From JANOYC01 sp031428675 (GTDB taxonomy: Bacteria; Actinomycetota; Actinomycetes; Actinomycetales; Microbacteriaceae): DNA of 61,239 nucleotides. Positions 43,877 through 51,996 of this stretch are shown piece by piece. Below the pieces are notes generated by a model. It did no database searches. It was given only the letters and a program-made list of their open reading frames with translations, and had not been told where the DNA came from. How positions within the stretch are numbered: position 1 is the stretch's first letter; every line of letters begins with the position of its first letter. The stretch lies in contig JANOYC010000107.1 in assembly GCA_031428675.1 (NCBI GenBank), positions 1-61,239 on the forward strand. The letters are read 5' to 3'. The position numbers were made by a program, and so were the translations under genes.

Positions 43877-44368
43877 TCAGTACCACGACGCCTGACGAAT
43901 AGCTCGCATCGCTTCGCGTTTGATCTCCGGTTCGAGACCCTCGATGAACAGGTGGCCGTCGAGGTGGTCGGTCTCGTGCTGGAGCGCTTGGGCCATGAGG
44001 CCCGTTCCGCTCACCTCGATCGGCTCACCCGCGAGATTCACCCCTGTTACGCGCGCAAAGGGGTACCGCACGCGCGGAAAGTAGAAGCCGGGCACCGACA
44101 GGCAGCCCTCGTCGACCACATCCGGCTCACCGGAAGTCTCCACGAGCACGGGGTTGATGATGTAGCCCACCTTGCCGTCGATGTTGTAGCTGAACGCTCG
44201 CTGACCGACCCCGATCTGATTGGCGGCCACCCCCGCGCGTCCGGGCAGTCGAACCGTGTCGAGGAGGTCGTCAATGAGCGCCGCCGCCCTCGGATCGCCG
44301 ACTCGGATGGGGTCGGTGGCGGATCGGAGAACGGGGTCGCCGAACAGGCGGATCTGACGCTCAGTCAT
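43877..44368 (-). CDS. def: Peptide deformylase
   Basis: Removes the formyl group from nascent N-terminal methionine. The 163 residues hold all three motifs: GRAGVAANQIG (43-53, a variant of GxGLAAxQ), EGCLS with metal ligand Cys89, and QHETDH with His131, Glu132 and His135. The gene follows the MinD-like gene by 21 bases and is probably co-transcribed. The motif I variant occurs in other actinobacterial deformylases, so activity is expected. Confidence 0.95.
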   Translation of the reverse strand: MTERQIRLFGDPVLRSATDPIRVGDPRAAALIDDLLDTVRLPGRAGVAANQIGVGQRAFSYNIDGKVGYIINPVLVETSGEPDVVDEGCLSVPGFYFPRVRYPFARVTGVNLAGEPIEVSGTGLMAQALQHETDHLDGHLFIEGLEPEIKREAMRAIRQASWY

Positions 44369-44389
44369 GAGTAGCTTCTTCGAGGTGGA

Positions 44390-45736
44390 TCAGGCGCCGC
44401 GGCGCACGGGCAAACCCTCGACAACGAGGGCGGCGAGTTCACGCGCGGCATCCTTCGTCATGGGCTTGAGGTCTTTGTAGCTGATAACCGAACCAGCGGC
44501 GAGCTGAGGGTCATAGGGAATGCGCACGATCTCCCGCACCCGCGATCGGAAATGGGCCTCGATCTCTTCGAGCTTGACGAGGTTCGTGCCCTGCGTCGCC
44601 GTGTTGAGCGCCACGACCGCGTTGCGAACGAGGTCGCCGTAGCCGTTCGCCTCGAGCCAGGTCAGAGTTTCTGATGCCAAGCGCGCTTCGTCGACGGACC
44701 CGCCGGAGACGATGACCACGGAATCGGCGCGCTGGAGGGTCGCTCGCATGACCGAGTGCACGATGCCCGTGCCGCAGTCCGTCAACACGATGGAGTAGTA
44801 GCGGGACGACAAGTCGGCGACAACGTTGTAGTCATCCTCATCGAACGCTTCGGACAGCAGGGGGTCGGAGTCGGACGCGAGGATGTCCAGTCGCGTCTCA
44901 TCCCGCGATACCAGTGTCGTGAAATCAGTGAACCCGTGGATCGACGCCGCGCGCGTGACGACGTCCCGCACGGTCGAACGCGTCTGCTTGTTGACTCGTT
45001 CGGCGAGGGTGCCGCGATCGGGATTCGCGTCGATCGCGATGATCCGGTCCTCGCGGGTCGAGGCAAGAGCCATGCCGAGCAGCGAGGTGATCGTGGTTTT
45101 TCCGACGCCGCCCTTTCGGGTGAGCACGGGCACAAACCGAGCGCCTCCCTCGAACTGGCGGTCGATGCGCTCGTTCATCTGCTTCCACGCGCGCACCTTG
45201 GCCGAATCCCCGATGTTCACAAGGTGGAACGAGAGAGCGTAGACGATTGACGGCCAGGTACCCCCGGGAGCCGGTCGCTTCGAGCGACGAGCGTCGATGA
45301 GTCGATCGGCTGTCAGCATTGCGGGCGTCTCGGGTAGTTCGGATGCTTCGCCGCGGAGGCGATCACGCCGCGTATATCCCGGGTCGAGCGCTGCGACCGG
45401 CACGGGGTCGGTGCGATCGCCCGGCTGGGGGCGCAACGAGCGCACGGGCACATCGGCGCGAACCGGCACAGACAACGTCGACGCATCAACGTAGCCGGGG
45501 TTCACCGGCACGTCGTCGATCGCGACCGCTATCTCGTCTTCGGGCGCTTCGCGCACCGGTGCCGGCAGATCGATCGTCACCGTGAAATTCTCGGCAGGGG
45601 AAACCGACTCGTCATCGATGGCCGGGTTCGACGACTCGTTCTTCGAACGCCGTCGGGTCGATTCGTCTGTCATTTTCTCCGAGTCTTTCGTCTCGGGGTC
45701 TTCCGAGTTGTTGTTCTTCCTAGCTGTGCGGCCCAC
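44390..45736 (-). CDS. MinD/ParA-like ATPase with long disordered N-terminus
   Basis: P-loop ATPase of the MinD/ParA superfamily. From GTG 45736 (AAAGGG eight bases upstream, TACACT -10 further up) it has 448 residues. About 195 residues are hydrophilic, acidic and Pro-rich, then comes the ATPase domain with the deviant Walker A KGGVGKT (about 208-214) and AIDANPD. The shape resembles ATPases linked to type VII secretion (EspI-like), but no WXG100 or EccC gene is in the window. Partner and role are unknown. TTG 45757 and ATG 45673 are alternative starts. Confidence 0.85.
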   Translation of the reverse strand: MGRTARKNNNSEDPETKDSEKMTDESTRRRSKNESSNPAIDDESVSPAENFTVTIDLPAPVREAPEDEIAVAIDDVPVNPGYVDASTLSVPVRADVPVRSLRPQPGDRTDPVPVAALDPGYTRRDRLRGEASELPETPAMLTADRLIDARRSKRPAPGGTWPSIVYALSFHLVNIGDSAKVRAWKQMNERIDRQFEGGARFVPVLTRKGGVGKTTITSLLGMALASTREDRIIAIDANPDRGTLAERVNKQTRSTVRDVVTRAASIHGFTDFTTLVSRDETRLDILASDSDPLLSEAFDEDDYNVVADLSSRYYSIVLTDCGTGIVHSVMRATLQRADSVVIVSGGSVDEARLASETLTWLEANGYGDLVRNAVVALNTATQGTNLVKLEEIEAHFRSRVREIVRIPYDPQLAAGSVISYKDLKPMTKDAARELAALVVEGLPVRRGA

Positions 45737-45777
45737 GACGGTTGCCCTTTCGCGCAAACTCCACCCCAGACGTTGTC

Positions 45778-45783
45778 AGTGTA
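45778..45783 (-). promoter_or_regulatory. Putative -10 of the MinD-like gene
   Basis: TACACT in the gap after pyruvate carboxylase; transcription near 45770 would leave a leader of about 34 bases containing the AAAGGG site before GTG 45736. Confidence 0.4.
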
Positions 45784-45800
45784 CCGGTTGCCCCGATTTC

Positions 45801-48800
45801 TCAGCCTTCGATCACGAGGAGCAGGTCGCCACCATCCACTTGCTGCGTCGACGGCACTGCGAGTCGACGCACGGTCCCCTCGATCGGCGTGGTGATGGCG
45901 GCCTCCATTTTCATGGCTTCGATGGATGCCACGCTCTGGCCGGCCACGACGGTGTCACCTTCCGCGACCTGCACTGTCACGACTCCGGAGAAAGGCGACG
46001 CGATGTTGCCGGGCTTCGACGCGTCGGCCTTCTCGGCCGCCTTAGTGGCGACGGCAATACTGCGGTCGCGCACAAAAACTGGCCGCAATTGTCCGTTCAG
46101 GGTGGTCATCACGGTGCGCATTCCCTTGTCGTCGACTTCGCCGATCGCCTCGAGACCCAGATGGAGATTGACGCCCTTGCTGATCTCGACGACGTGCTCA
46201 GAACCTTGACGGAGCCCATATAAGTAGTCGACTGTGTCGACGACAGACAGGTCACCGTAGGCCTCGCGGTTCGCGAGGTAGCTCGCCGTGGGCCCCGGAA
46301 ACAGCAGCCGGTTGAGCGCACCGCGGCGTTCGGCAGGCTCGCCCGCGAGCGCGGCCGTGTCTTCGTCGGTGAGGGGTTCGACACCCGGCCTGACGGAACG
46401 GCCCTTCAACACCTTCGACCGGAACGGCTCCGGCCATCCGCCCGGAAGATTCCCCAGTTCACCTGCCATGAAGCTGACCACGGAATCGGGGATGTCGTAG
46501 CGATCGGGATTCTGCTCGAAATCGACCGGGTCGGCGTTGGCTGCGGCGAGGGACAGCGCGAGGTCTCCGACGACTTTCGACGACGGAGTGACTTTCGGCG
46601 GGCGACCGAGGATTCGGTTCGCCGCGGCGTACCAGTCTTCGACTTTCTCGAACTGGTCGCCCAGACCGAGGGCGATCGCCTGTTGCCGCAGGTTCGACAA
46701 CTGGCCGCCGGGAATCTCGTGCCGGTAAACCCGGCCGGTTGGTCCAGGCAAGCCGGATTCGAACGGTGCGTACAGCTTCCGCACTGATTCCCAATACGGC
46801 TCGAGATCCGAGACAGCAGCTAGAGACAGCCCGGTGTCGCGATCGGTGTGGGCGAGCGCCGCAACGAGGGCGGATGCCGACGGCTGGCTTGTCGTGCCGG
46901 CCATCGGCGCGCTGGCCACATCCACGGCATCTGCACCGGCGCGACTCGCCGCGAGCAGAGTCGCGAGTTGGCCGCCCGCGGTGTCGTGCGTGTGCACGTG
47001 CACGGGAAGGTCAAAACGCGTCCGGAGCGCCGCGACAAGCTTCTCGGCGGCTCCAGCACGCAGCAACCCAGCCATGTCCTTGACCGCGATGATGTGCGCT
47101 CCGGCGTTGACGATCTGCTCGGCAAGGCGAAGGTAGTAGTCGAGGGTGTAGAGGTCTTCTGCCGGATCGAGCAGGTCTGCGGTGTAGCACAGCGCCACCT
47201 CGGCCACAGCTGCGCCCGTTTCCAGCACAGCGTCGATGGCTGGTCGCATCTGACTCACGTCATTGAGGGCATCGAAGATGCGGAAGATGTCGACCCCCGT
47301 GGAGTGGGCCTCCCGCACGAATGCGTCGGTGACTGCGGTCGGGTAAGGCGTGTAGCCGACGGTGTTGCGGCCGCGGAGGAGCATCTGGAGGGCAATGTTC
47401 GGCAGCGCCTCGCGAAGCGCCGCGAGCCGATCCCACGGGTCTTCGCCGAGAAAGCGGAGAGCCACGTCGTAGGTCGCGCCACCCCACGCTTCGACGGAGA
47501 GCAACTCCGGTGTCATTCGCGCCACGTACGGCGCGACGACAACGAGGTCTTTCGTGCGAACGCGCGTTGCCAGCAGCGACTGGTGCGCGTCGCGCATCGT
47601 GGTCTCGGTGACCGCGAGCGCGGTCTGCGCGCGCAGGGCGCTCGCAAATCCGACCGGACCGAGCTCAAGAAGCCGCTGACGGGATCCGTCTGGTGCGGGA
47701 GTCGCGATGTCGATCGCCGGAAGCTTTGCAGACGGCGAGATGAGTCCCGCACCCGCGCCGTTCGGCTGGTTCACCGTCACGTCCGCGAGCCACGTCAGTA
47801 TTTTGGTGCCGCGGTCTTTGGACTGGTGGGTCTTGACCAAGTGCGGTCGCTCGTCAATGAACGAGGTGCTGAGGTCACCGGCGATGAACGAAGGATCGTC
47901 GAGCACCGCCTGCAGGAACGGGATGTTGGTGGACACGCCCCGAATGCGGAACTCGGCCAATCCGCGCCGGGCGCGTGTGACGGCGGCGGCGAAGTCACGA
48001 CCGCGACAGGTCATCTTCGCGAGCATCGAATCGAAGTGTGGGCTGATCTGCGCGCCCGGGTTGATTGTGCCACCGTCGAGGCGGATGCCAGCTCCGCCGG
48101 GAGAACGGTAGGTAGTGATCTTTCCGGTGTCGGGACGAAAGCCGGCGGCCGGGTCTTCCGTCGTGATTCGGCACTGCAGTGCCGCGCCGCGCAGCTGCAA
48201 CTTGTCTTGCGTCAAACCGAGTTCGGCAAGGCTCTGGCCGAAGGCGATCCGCATCTGAGACTGCACAAGATCAACGTCGGTGACCTCTTCGGTGACGGTG
48301 TGTTCGACCTGGATGCGCGGGTTCATCTCGATGAAGACGTGCTGCCCCTTGCGTTCACCGGCGGTGTCGAGGAGGAATTCGACGGTGCCGGCATTGACGT
48401 AGCCGATGGACCGGGCGAACGCGATCGCGTCGCGGTACATCGCCTGCCGCGTCGCGTCGTCGAGGTTCGGTGCCGGCGCAATCTCGACGACCTTCTGGTG
48501 CCGGCGCTGAACGGAGCAGTCCCGCTCGAACAAGTGCACGGTCTCGCCGGAGGCATCGGCAAGGATCTGCACCTCTATATGCCGCGGACGCACGACGGCC
48601 TGCTCGAGAAACATTGTCGGATCGCCGAATGCGCTGTCGGCCTCGCGCATCGCGGCCTCGAGAGCGTCCCGCAAGTCTTCGGGCTTGTCGACCCGACGCA
48701 TGCCGCGTCCGCCGCCACCAGCGACCGCCTTCGCGAAAATCGGAAACCCTATCTCTGCTGCACCCGCGAGAAGCTCGTCGATGTCGCGCGATGCTGGGGT

Positions 48801-49202
48801 CGACGCCAGCACGGGCACGCCTGCGGCGATCGCTCGTTCCTTGGCGGTGACCTTATTGCCCGCCATCTCGAGAACGCTGCGGCCCGGCCCGATGAACGTG
48901 ATCCCAGCGTCCACTGCCGCTTGGGCGAGGTCAGGATTCTCGCTCAGAAAGCCATAACCGGGGTAGATTGCGTCGGCTCCGGACTCGCGGGCGACCCGAA
49001 TGATCTCCGCGACGTCAAGGTAGGCCCGAACCGGGCGACCCTTCTCGCCGATCTGGTACGCCTCGTCAGCCTTGAGTCGATGCAGGGAGTTGCGGTCTTC
49101 GAAGGGATACACGGCGACCGTCTTCGCACCCAGTTCGTATGCTGCTCGAAATGCCCTGATCGCGATCTCCCCGCGATTGGCAACGAGAATTTTCGAGAAC
49201 AT
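45801..49202 (-). CDS. pyc: Pyruvate carboxylase
   Basis: Biotin enzyme that carboxylates pyruvate to oxaloacetate, the main anaplerotic step. From ATG 49202 it has 1133 residues: biotin carboxylase (about 1-450, with GGGGRGMRR and EMNPRIQVEHTVTE), carboxyltransferase (about 530-800, WGGATYDVALRFL and the metal motif HVHTHDTAG), an allosteric linker, and a biotinyl domain ending with the biotin-lysine motif EAMKMEA. All domains are in one chain and intact. AAGGGG precedes the ATG. It reads divergently from parA. Confidence 0.98.
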   Translation of the reverse strand: MFSKILVANRGEIAIRAFRAAYELGAKTVAVYPFEDRNSLHRLKADEAYQIGEKGRPVRAYLDVAEIIRVARESGADAIYPGYGFLSENPDLAQAAVDAGITFIGPGRSVLEMAGNKVTAKERAIAAGVPVLASTPASRDIDELLAGAAEIGFPIFAKAVAGGGGRGMRRVDKPEDLRDALEAAMREADSAFGDPTMFLEQAVVRPRHIEVQILADASGETVHLFERDCSVQRRHQKVVEIAPAPNLDDATRQAMYRDAIAFARSIGYVNAGTVEFLLDTAGERKGQHVFIEMNPRIQVEHTVTEEVTDVDLVQSQMRIAFGQSLAELGLTQDKLQLRGAALQCRITTEDPAAGFRPDTGKITTYRSPGGAGIRLDGGTINPGAQISPHFDSMLAKMTCRGRDFAAAVTRARRGLAEFRIRGVSTNIPFLQAVLDDPSFIAGDLSTSFIDERPHLVKTHQSKDRGTKILTWLADVTVNQPNGAGAGLISPSAKLPAIDIATPAPDGSRQRLLELGPVGFASALRAQTALAVTETTMRDAHQSLLATRVRTKDLVVVAPYVARMTPELLSVEAWGGATYDVALRFLGEDPWDRLAALREALPNIALQMLLRGRNTVGYTPYPTAVTDAFVREAHSTGVDIFRIFDALNDVSQMRPAIDAVLETGAAVAEVALCYTADLLDPAEDLYTLDYYLRLAEQIVNAGAHIIAVKDMAGLLRAGAAEKLVAALRTRFDLPVHVHTHDTAGGQLATLLAASRAGADAVDVASAPMAGTTSQPSASALVAALAHTDRDTGLSLAAVSDLEPYWESVRKLYAPFESGLPGPTGRVYRHEIPGGQLSNLRQQAIALGLGDQFEKVEDWYAAANRILGRPPKVTPSSKVVGDLALSLAAANADPVDFEQNPDRYDIPDSVVSFMAGELGNLPGGWPEPFRSKVLKGRSVRPGVEPLTDEDTAALAGEPAERRGALNRLLFPGPTASYLANREAYGDLSVVDTVDYLYGLRQGSEHVVEISKGVNLHLGLEAIGEVDDKGMRTVMTTLNGQLRPVFVRDRSIAVATKAAEKADASKPGNIASPFSGVVTVQVAEGDTVVAGQSVASIEAMKMEAAITTPIEGTVRRLAVPSTQQVDGGDLLLVIEG

Positions 49203-49254
49203 CGAACCCCTTCGGCGCATGTCGAACGTTTAGGTTGTTTCAGACTAGTGAAGG

Positions 49255-49260
49255 TATCGT
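49255..49260 (+). promoter_or_regulatory. Putative -10 of parA
   Basis: TATCGT with 8 bases to the GTG at 49269, suggesting leaderless transcription. It lies inside the longer open frame that begins at GTG 49248 and so argues for the later start. Confidence 0.35.
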
Positions 49261-49268
49261 CGTTACTC

Positions 49269-50072
49269 GTGCACGTACTTAGCGTCAGTTCCCTCAAGGG
49301 CGGTGTCGGCAAAACTACTGTCACGCTCGGACTCGCGTCGGCTGCCTTCGCGAAAGGTCTTCGCACTCTCGTGGTAGACCTCGACCCGCAGTCCGACGTC
49401 TCCACCGGCATGGACATCACCGTCGCCGGCCACCTCAATGTGGCCGATGTGCTGGCTTCTCCCAAAGAGAAGATCATGCGGGCGGCTATCGCGCCGAGTG
49501 GATGGACCAAGGGTCGCCCCGGCACGATCGACGTGCTCATCGGATCGCCTTCTGCCATCAATTTCGACGGTCCGCACCCCAGCATCCGAGATATCTGGAA
49601 GCTGGAAGAGGCCCTCGCACACGTCGAGGCCGACTACGACCTCGTGCTCATCGACTGTGCGCCGTCGCTCAACGCCCTCACTCGCACGGCGTGGGCTGCC
49701 AGTGACCGAGTGACGGTCGTCACAGAACCCGGTTTGTTCTCGGTGGCCGCCGCCGACCGTGCGCTTCGCGCCATCGAGGAGATTCGGCGCGGCTTGTCGC
49801 CCCGACTCCAGCCGCTCGGCATCATCGTCAACCGCGCCCGCGTGCAATCTCTCGAGCACCAGTTTCGCATTCGTGAGCTACGCGACATGTTCGGCCCCCT
49901 GGTGCTGACGCCCCAGCTCCCCGAGCGCACGTCGCTTCAGCAGGCACAGGGCGCGGCGAAGCCCCTGCACGTGTGGCCGGGCGAGAGCGCGCAGGAGATG
50001 GCCCGCAACTTCGACCTGCTTCTGGAGCGCGTCATGCGCGCAGCCAAGATCGGCGATTACGCCGCAACGTGA
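49269..50072 (+). CDS. ParA-family ATPase without ParB
   Basis: Deviant Walker ATPase that binds DNA or membrane dynamically to position a cargo. The 267 residues start VHVLSVSSLKGGVGKTTVTL (Walker A 10-17) and keep the VDLDPQSD and LIDCAPSL motifs. No parB gene or parS-like site was recognised nearby, so it is an orphan. It could position chromosomes, a secretion apparatus or polar factors. GTG 49269 is preferred; GTG 49248 adds seven residues. It converges on the MerR gene with a small hairpin between. Confidence 0.9.
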   Translation: MHVLSVSSLKGGVGKTTVTLGLASAAFAKGLRTLVVDLDPQSDVSTGMDITVAGHLNVADVLASPKEKIMRAAIAPSGWTKGRPGTIDVLIGSPSAINFDGPHPSIRDIWKLEEALAHVEADYDLVLIDCAPSLNALTRTAWAASDRVTVVTEPGLFSVAAADRALRAIEEIRRGLSPRLQPLGIIVNRARVQSLEHQFRIRELRDMFGPLVLTPQLPERTSLQQAQGAAKPLHVWPGESAQEMARNFDLLLERVMRAAKIGDYAAT

Positions 50073-50077
50073 TCGTG

Positions 50078-50093
50078 GCGCGCTAGGACGCGC
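50078..50093. terminator. Small hairpin at parA/merR convergence
   Basis: GCGCG/CGCGC stem with 6-base loop overlapping the MerR stop codon. There is no T-run; it is possibly a bidirectional terminator. Confidence 0.3.
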
Positions 50094-50631
50094 GCGTTGC
50101 CCGGCGGGCGGCGAGTTCGTCGCTCGGGTCGCCTGCGGCGACGGAGTCGAGTTCAATAAGGCTCGTTTCGACCTCGCGAAGCACTTTGCCGACGGCGATC
50201 CCAAACACGCCCTGGCCGCGCGAGACCAGGTCAATGACCTCGTCGTTCGACGTGCACAAATACACGCTCGCGCCGTCGCTCATGAGCGTGGTCTGGGCGA
50301 GGTCGTGCACGCCGGATTCACGCAACTGGTTGACCGCGGTGCGGATCTGCTGCAACGAGATTCCGGTATCGAGAAGTCGCTTGACGAGCTTCAGGACGAG
50401 GATGTCGCGGAAGCCGTACAGTCGTTGCGAACCCGACCCAGCCGCGCCCCGAATCGTGGGCTCGACGAGCTCGGTTCGGGCCCAATAGTCGAGTTGACGG
50501 TAGCTGATGCCGGCAGCGCGGGCCGCAATGGCGCCACGGTAGCCGGCGGAGTCGTCCAGTTCCGGCATGCCATCGGTGAAGAGGAGTCCGAGGTCGTAGC
50601 GTGAGTCCTCGCTCGTGCTGGGATCACTCAT
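50083..50631 (-). CDS. MerR-family regulator (second, Rv1830-like)
   Basis: DNA-binding regulator. The 182 residues have a winged-helix domain (about 38-105: AARAAGISYRQLDYWARTELV and the RLYGFRDILVLKLVKRLL recognition part) and a C-terminal domain without the metal-binding cysteines of classic MerR. It lies downstream of garA-ftsR in the order seen in Mycobacterium and Corynebacterium. A near-perfect palindrome 13 bases upstream of its start is a likely binding site for itself or FtsR. Confidence 0.88.
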   Translation of the reverse strand: MSDPSTSEDSRYDLGLLFTDGMPELDDSAGYRGAIAARAAGISYRQLDYWARTELVEPTIRGAAGSGSQRLYGFRDILVLKLVKRLLDTGISLQQIRTAVNQLRESGVHDLAQTTLMSDGASVYLCTSNDEVIDLVSRGQGVFGIAVGKVLREVETSLIELDSVAAGDPSDELAARRATRAS

Positions 50632-50642
50632 GGCACTGCCTC

Positions 50643-50660
50643 TTAACCTTCAGGTTGAAC
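50643..50660. promoter_or_regulatory. Palindrome upstream of the MerR gene
   Basis: TTAACCTTCAGGTTGAAC: AACCT/AGGTT arms around TC, extended by TTA/TGA with one mismatch. The half-site AGGTTGAA also occurs in the inverted repeat before ftsZ. It is a candidate operator for the FtsR or MerR regulators encoded here. Confidence 0.5.
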
Positions 50661-50766
50661 TTCACTCTTATGGTTCGGTTACTACTCACGCTACCGACCG
50701 GCGATGCCGCGAGCAACGACATCGGCCGATCCGTCTCGGCGTGTCGAGACCGAAGGCCGAGATCGG

Positions 50767-51468
50767 TCACGAATCGAGTCGACTGAGAGCCGAACGGATG
50801 ATGCTGCTGCGGATGATCTCGAGCTGCCCGGCAATCTCCCGGGCCAGTTCGGCCGCTTTCGATCGGCTGGACGCGTCGTTGCGCCGCGCCACGGGGATGA
50901 GCGCGCTCTCGATGAGCCCGAGCTCTCGCTCGGCGGCGGCTCGGAAGCCTCGGAGATGGCGGGGCTCGATGCCCGAGCGTTGAAGCTCGACGAGCGTGCG
51001 AAGCACCGCCACCGCATCGTCGCCGAACAACTCGGCTGGCATGATGAGTGAAGAGGAAATCGCGTCGTTGAACAACATGACGCTCGCACCCGCCTCGCGG
51101 ACGAGTTCATCGCGGGTGTACCGCCGCTCTGCGGAGAGCATCGACGGCGACGCGGATGCACCACCCGGAAGCGCAGGCGTGCGACCGGCATCCATGTCGG
51201 CGAGATATCCGCGAATGACCTTGAGCGGCACGTAATGATCGCGTTGCATCGCGAGCACGAAACGCAGACGCTCGACGTCGGCGGCGGAAAACTTGCGATA
51301 CCCGGATTCGGTGCGCGCCGGACTGATGAGTTCGCGCTCTTCCAGGAACCGCAGCTTCGACGGGCTCAACTCGGGAAACTCGGGGTTGAGGCGAGCGAGC
51401 ACTTGGCCAATGCTGAGCAATCCGGACGAGCCGCCCGCGTGACTCGCCGCGGCTGCGGACGGCGCCAC
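50767..51468 (-). CDS. ftsR: MerR-type regulator FtsR
   Basis: Conserved actinobacterial regulator (Rv1828/FtsR); the Corynebacterium glutamicum protein activates ftsZ. The 233 residues have a MerR winged helix (about 15-90; SIGQVLARLNPEFPELSPSKLRFLEE is the family start, seen at 18-43, with the second helix and wing after it) and a C-terminal ligand-type domain. The GTG start overlaps the garA stop by one base (TAGTG), so the two are co-translated. Its possible target repeat lies upstream of ftsZ in this window. Confidence 0.9.
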   Translation of the reverse strand: MAPSAAAASHAGGSSGLLSIGQVLARLNPEFPELSPSKLRFLEERELISPARTESGYRKFSAADVERLRFVLAMQRDHYVPLKVIRGYLADMDAGRTPALPGGASASPSMLSAERRYTRDELVREAGASVMLFNDAISSSLIMPAELFGDDAVAVLRTLVELQRSGIEPRHLRGFRAAAERELGLIESALIPVARRNDASSRSKAAELAREIAGQLEIIRSSIIRSALSRLDS

Positions 51469-51977
51469 TAGTCCTGTGCCGGCTTCGGAGCCGGCGCAAC
51501 CTGACCCGTCGGGGTCAGGTCGAGACGAGACGCGTAGAACGTGAGTCGGAACTTGCCCACTTGCACTTCGGAGCGGTCGGTCAGCATGGCCGTGTCGATG
51601 CGAACACCGTCATAGTACGTGCCATTGAGCGACCCGAGATCGCGAACCTGGAAGCTGATGCCGTGGCGGAGGAATTCTGCGTGCCGACGGGACACCGTGA
51701 CGTCATCGAGGAAGATGTCCGCGTTCGGGTGGCGACCTGCCGTCGTGACGTCGGCATCCAACAGGAAGCGCGCTCCGACATTGGGGCCACGGCGCACGAT
51801 CATGAGGGCAGACCCGGAGGGCAGTGCGGCGATTGCCTCACGTTCCTCGGGGGAAATTCCGCCATCCAGAGCAGCAGCGAGCTGGGCGCCGAAATCGTCC
51901 GTGAAGTGCAACGTCGTATCGGTCTCACGGGGTCCGCCCTTTGCTGCCGGTCCATTGTCGTGATTGTGATCAGTCAT
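51468..51977 (-). CDS. garA: FHA-domain regulator GarA/OdhI
   Basis: Phospho-switch that inhibits 2-oxoglutarate dehydrogenase and tunes glutamate metabolism. From ATG 51977 the 169 residues carry the N-terminal kinase target motif ETDTTLHF (18-25), with Thr21 and Thr22 in place of the ETT-type site, and an FHA domain (about 75-150) with GRHPNADI, VSRRHAEF and LGSLNGTY. When phosphorylated, the tail binds its own FHA domain. The PASTA kinase in this window is a plausible kinase. A longer open frame to 52073 lacks similarity. Confidence 0.94.
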   Translation of the reverse strand: MTDHNHDNGPAAKGGPRETDTTLHFTDDFGAQLAAALDGGISPEEREAIAALPSGSALMIVRRGPNVGARFLLDADVTTAGRHPNADIFLDDVTVSRRHAEFLRHGISFQVRDLGSLNGTYYDGVRIDTAMLTDRSEVQVGKFRLTFYASRLDLTPTGQVAPAPKPAQD

Positions 51978-51996
51978 GCCGAGCCTCACCTCCCTC

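Noticed and set aside
46848..49247. Very long plus-strand open frame running into parA
   Set aside because: It lies opposite pyruvate carboxylase, has Arg/His-rich composition without any family motif, and simply stays in frame with the true parA start. This is a GC-rich shadow.
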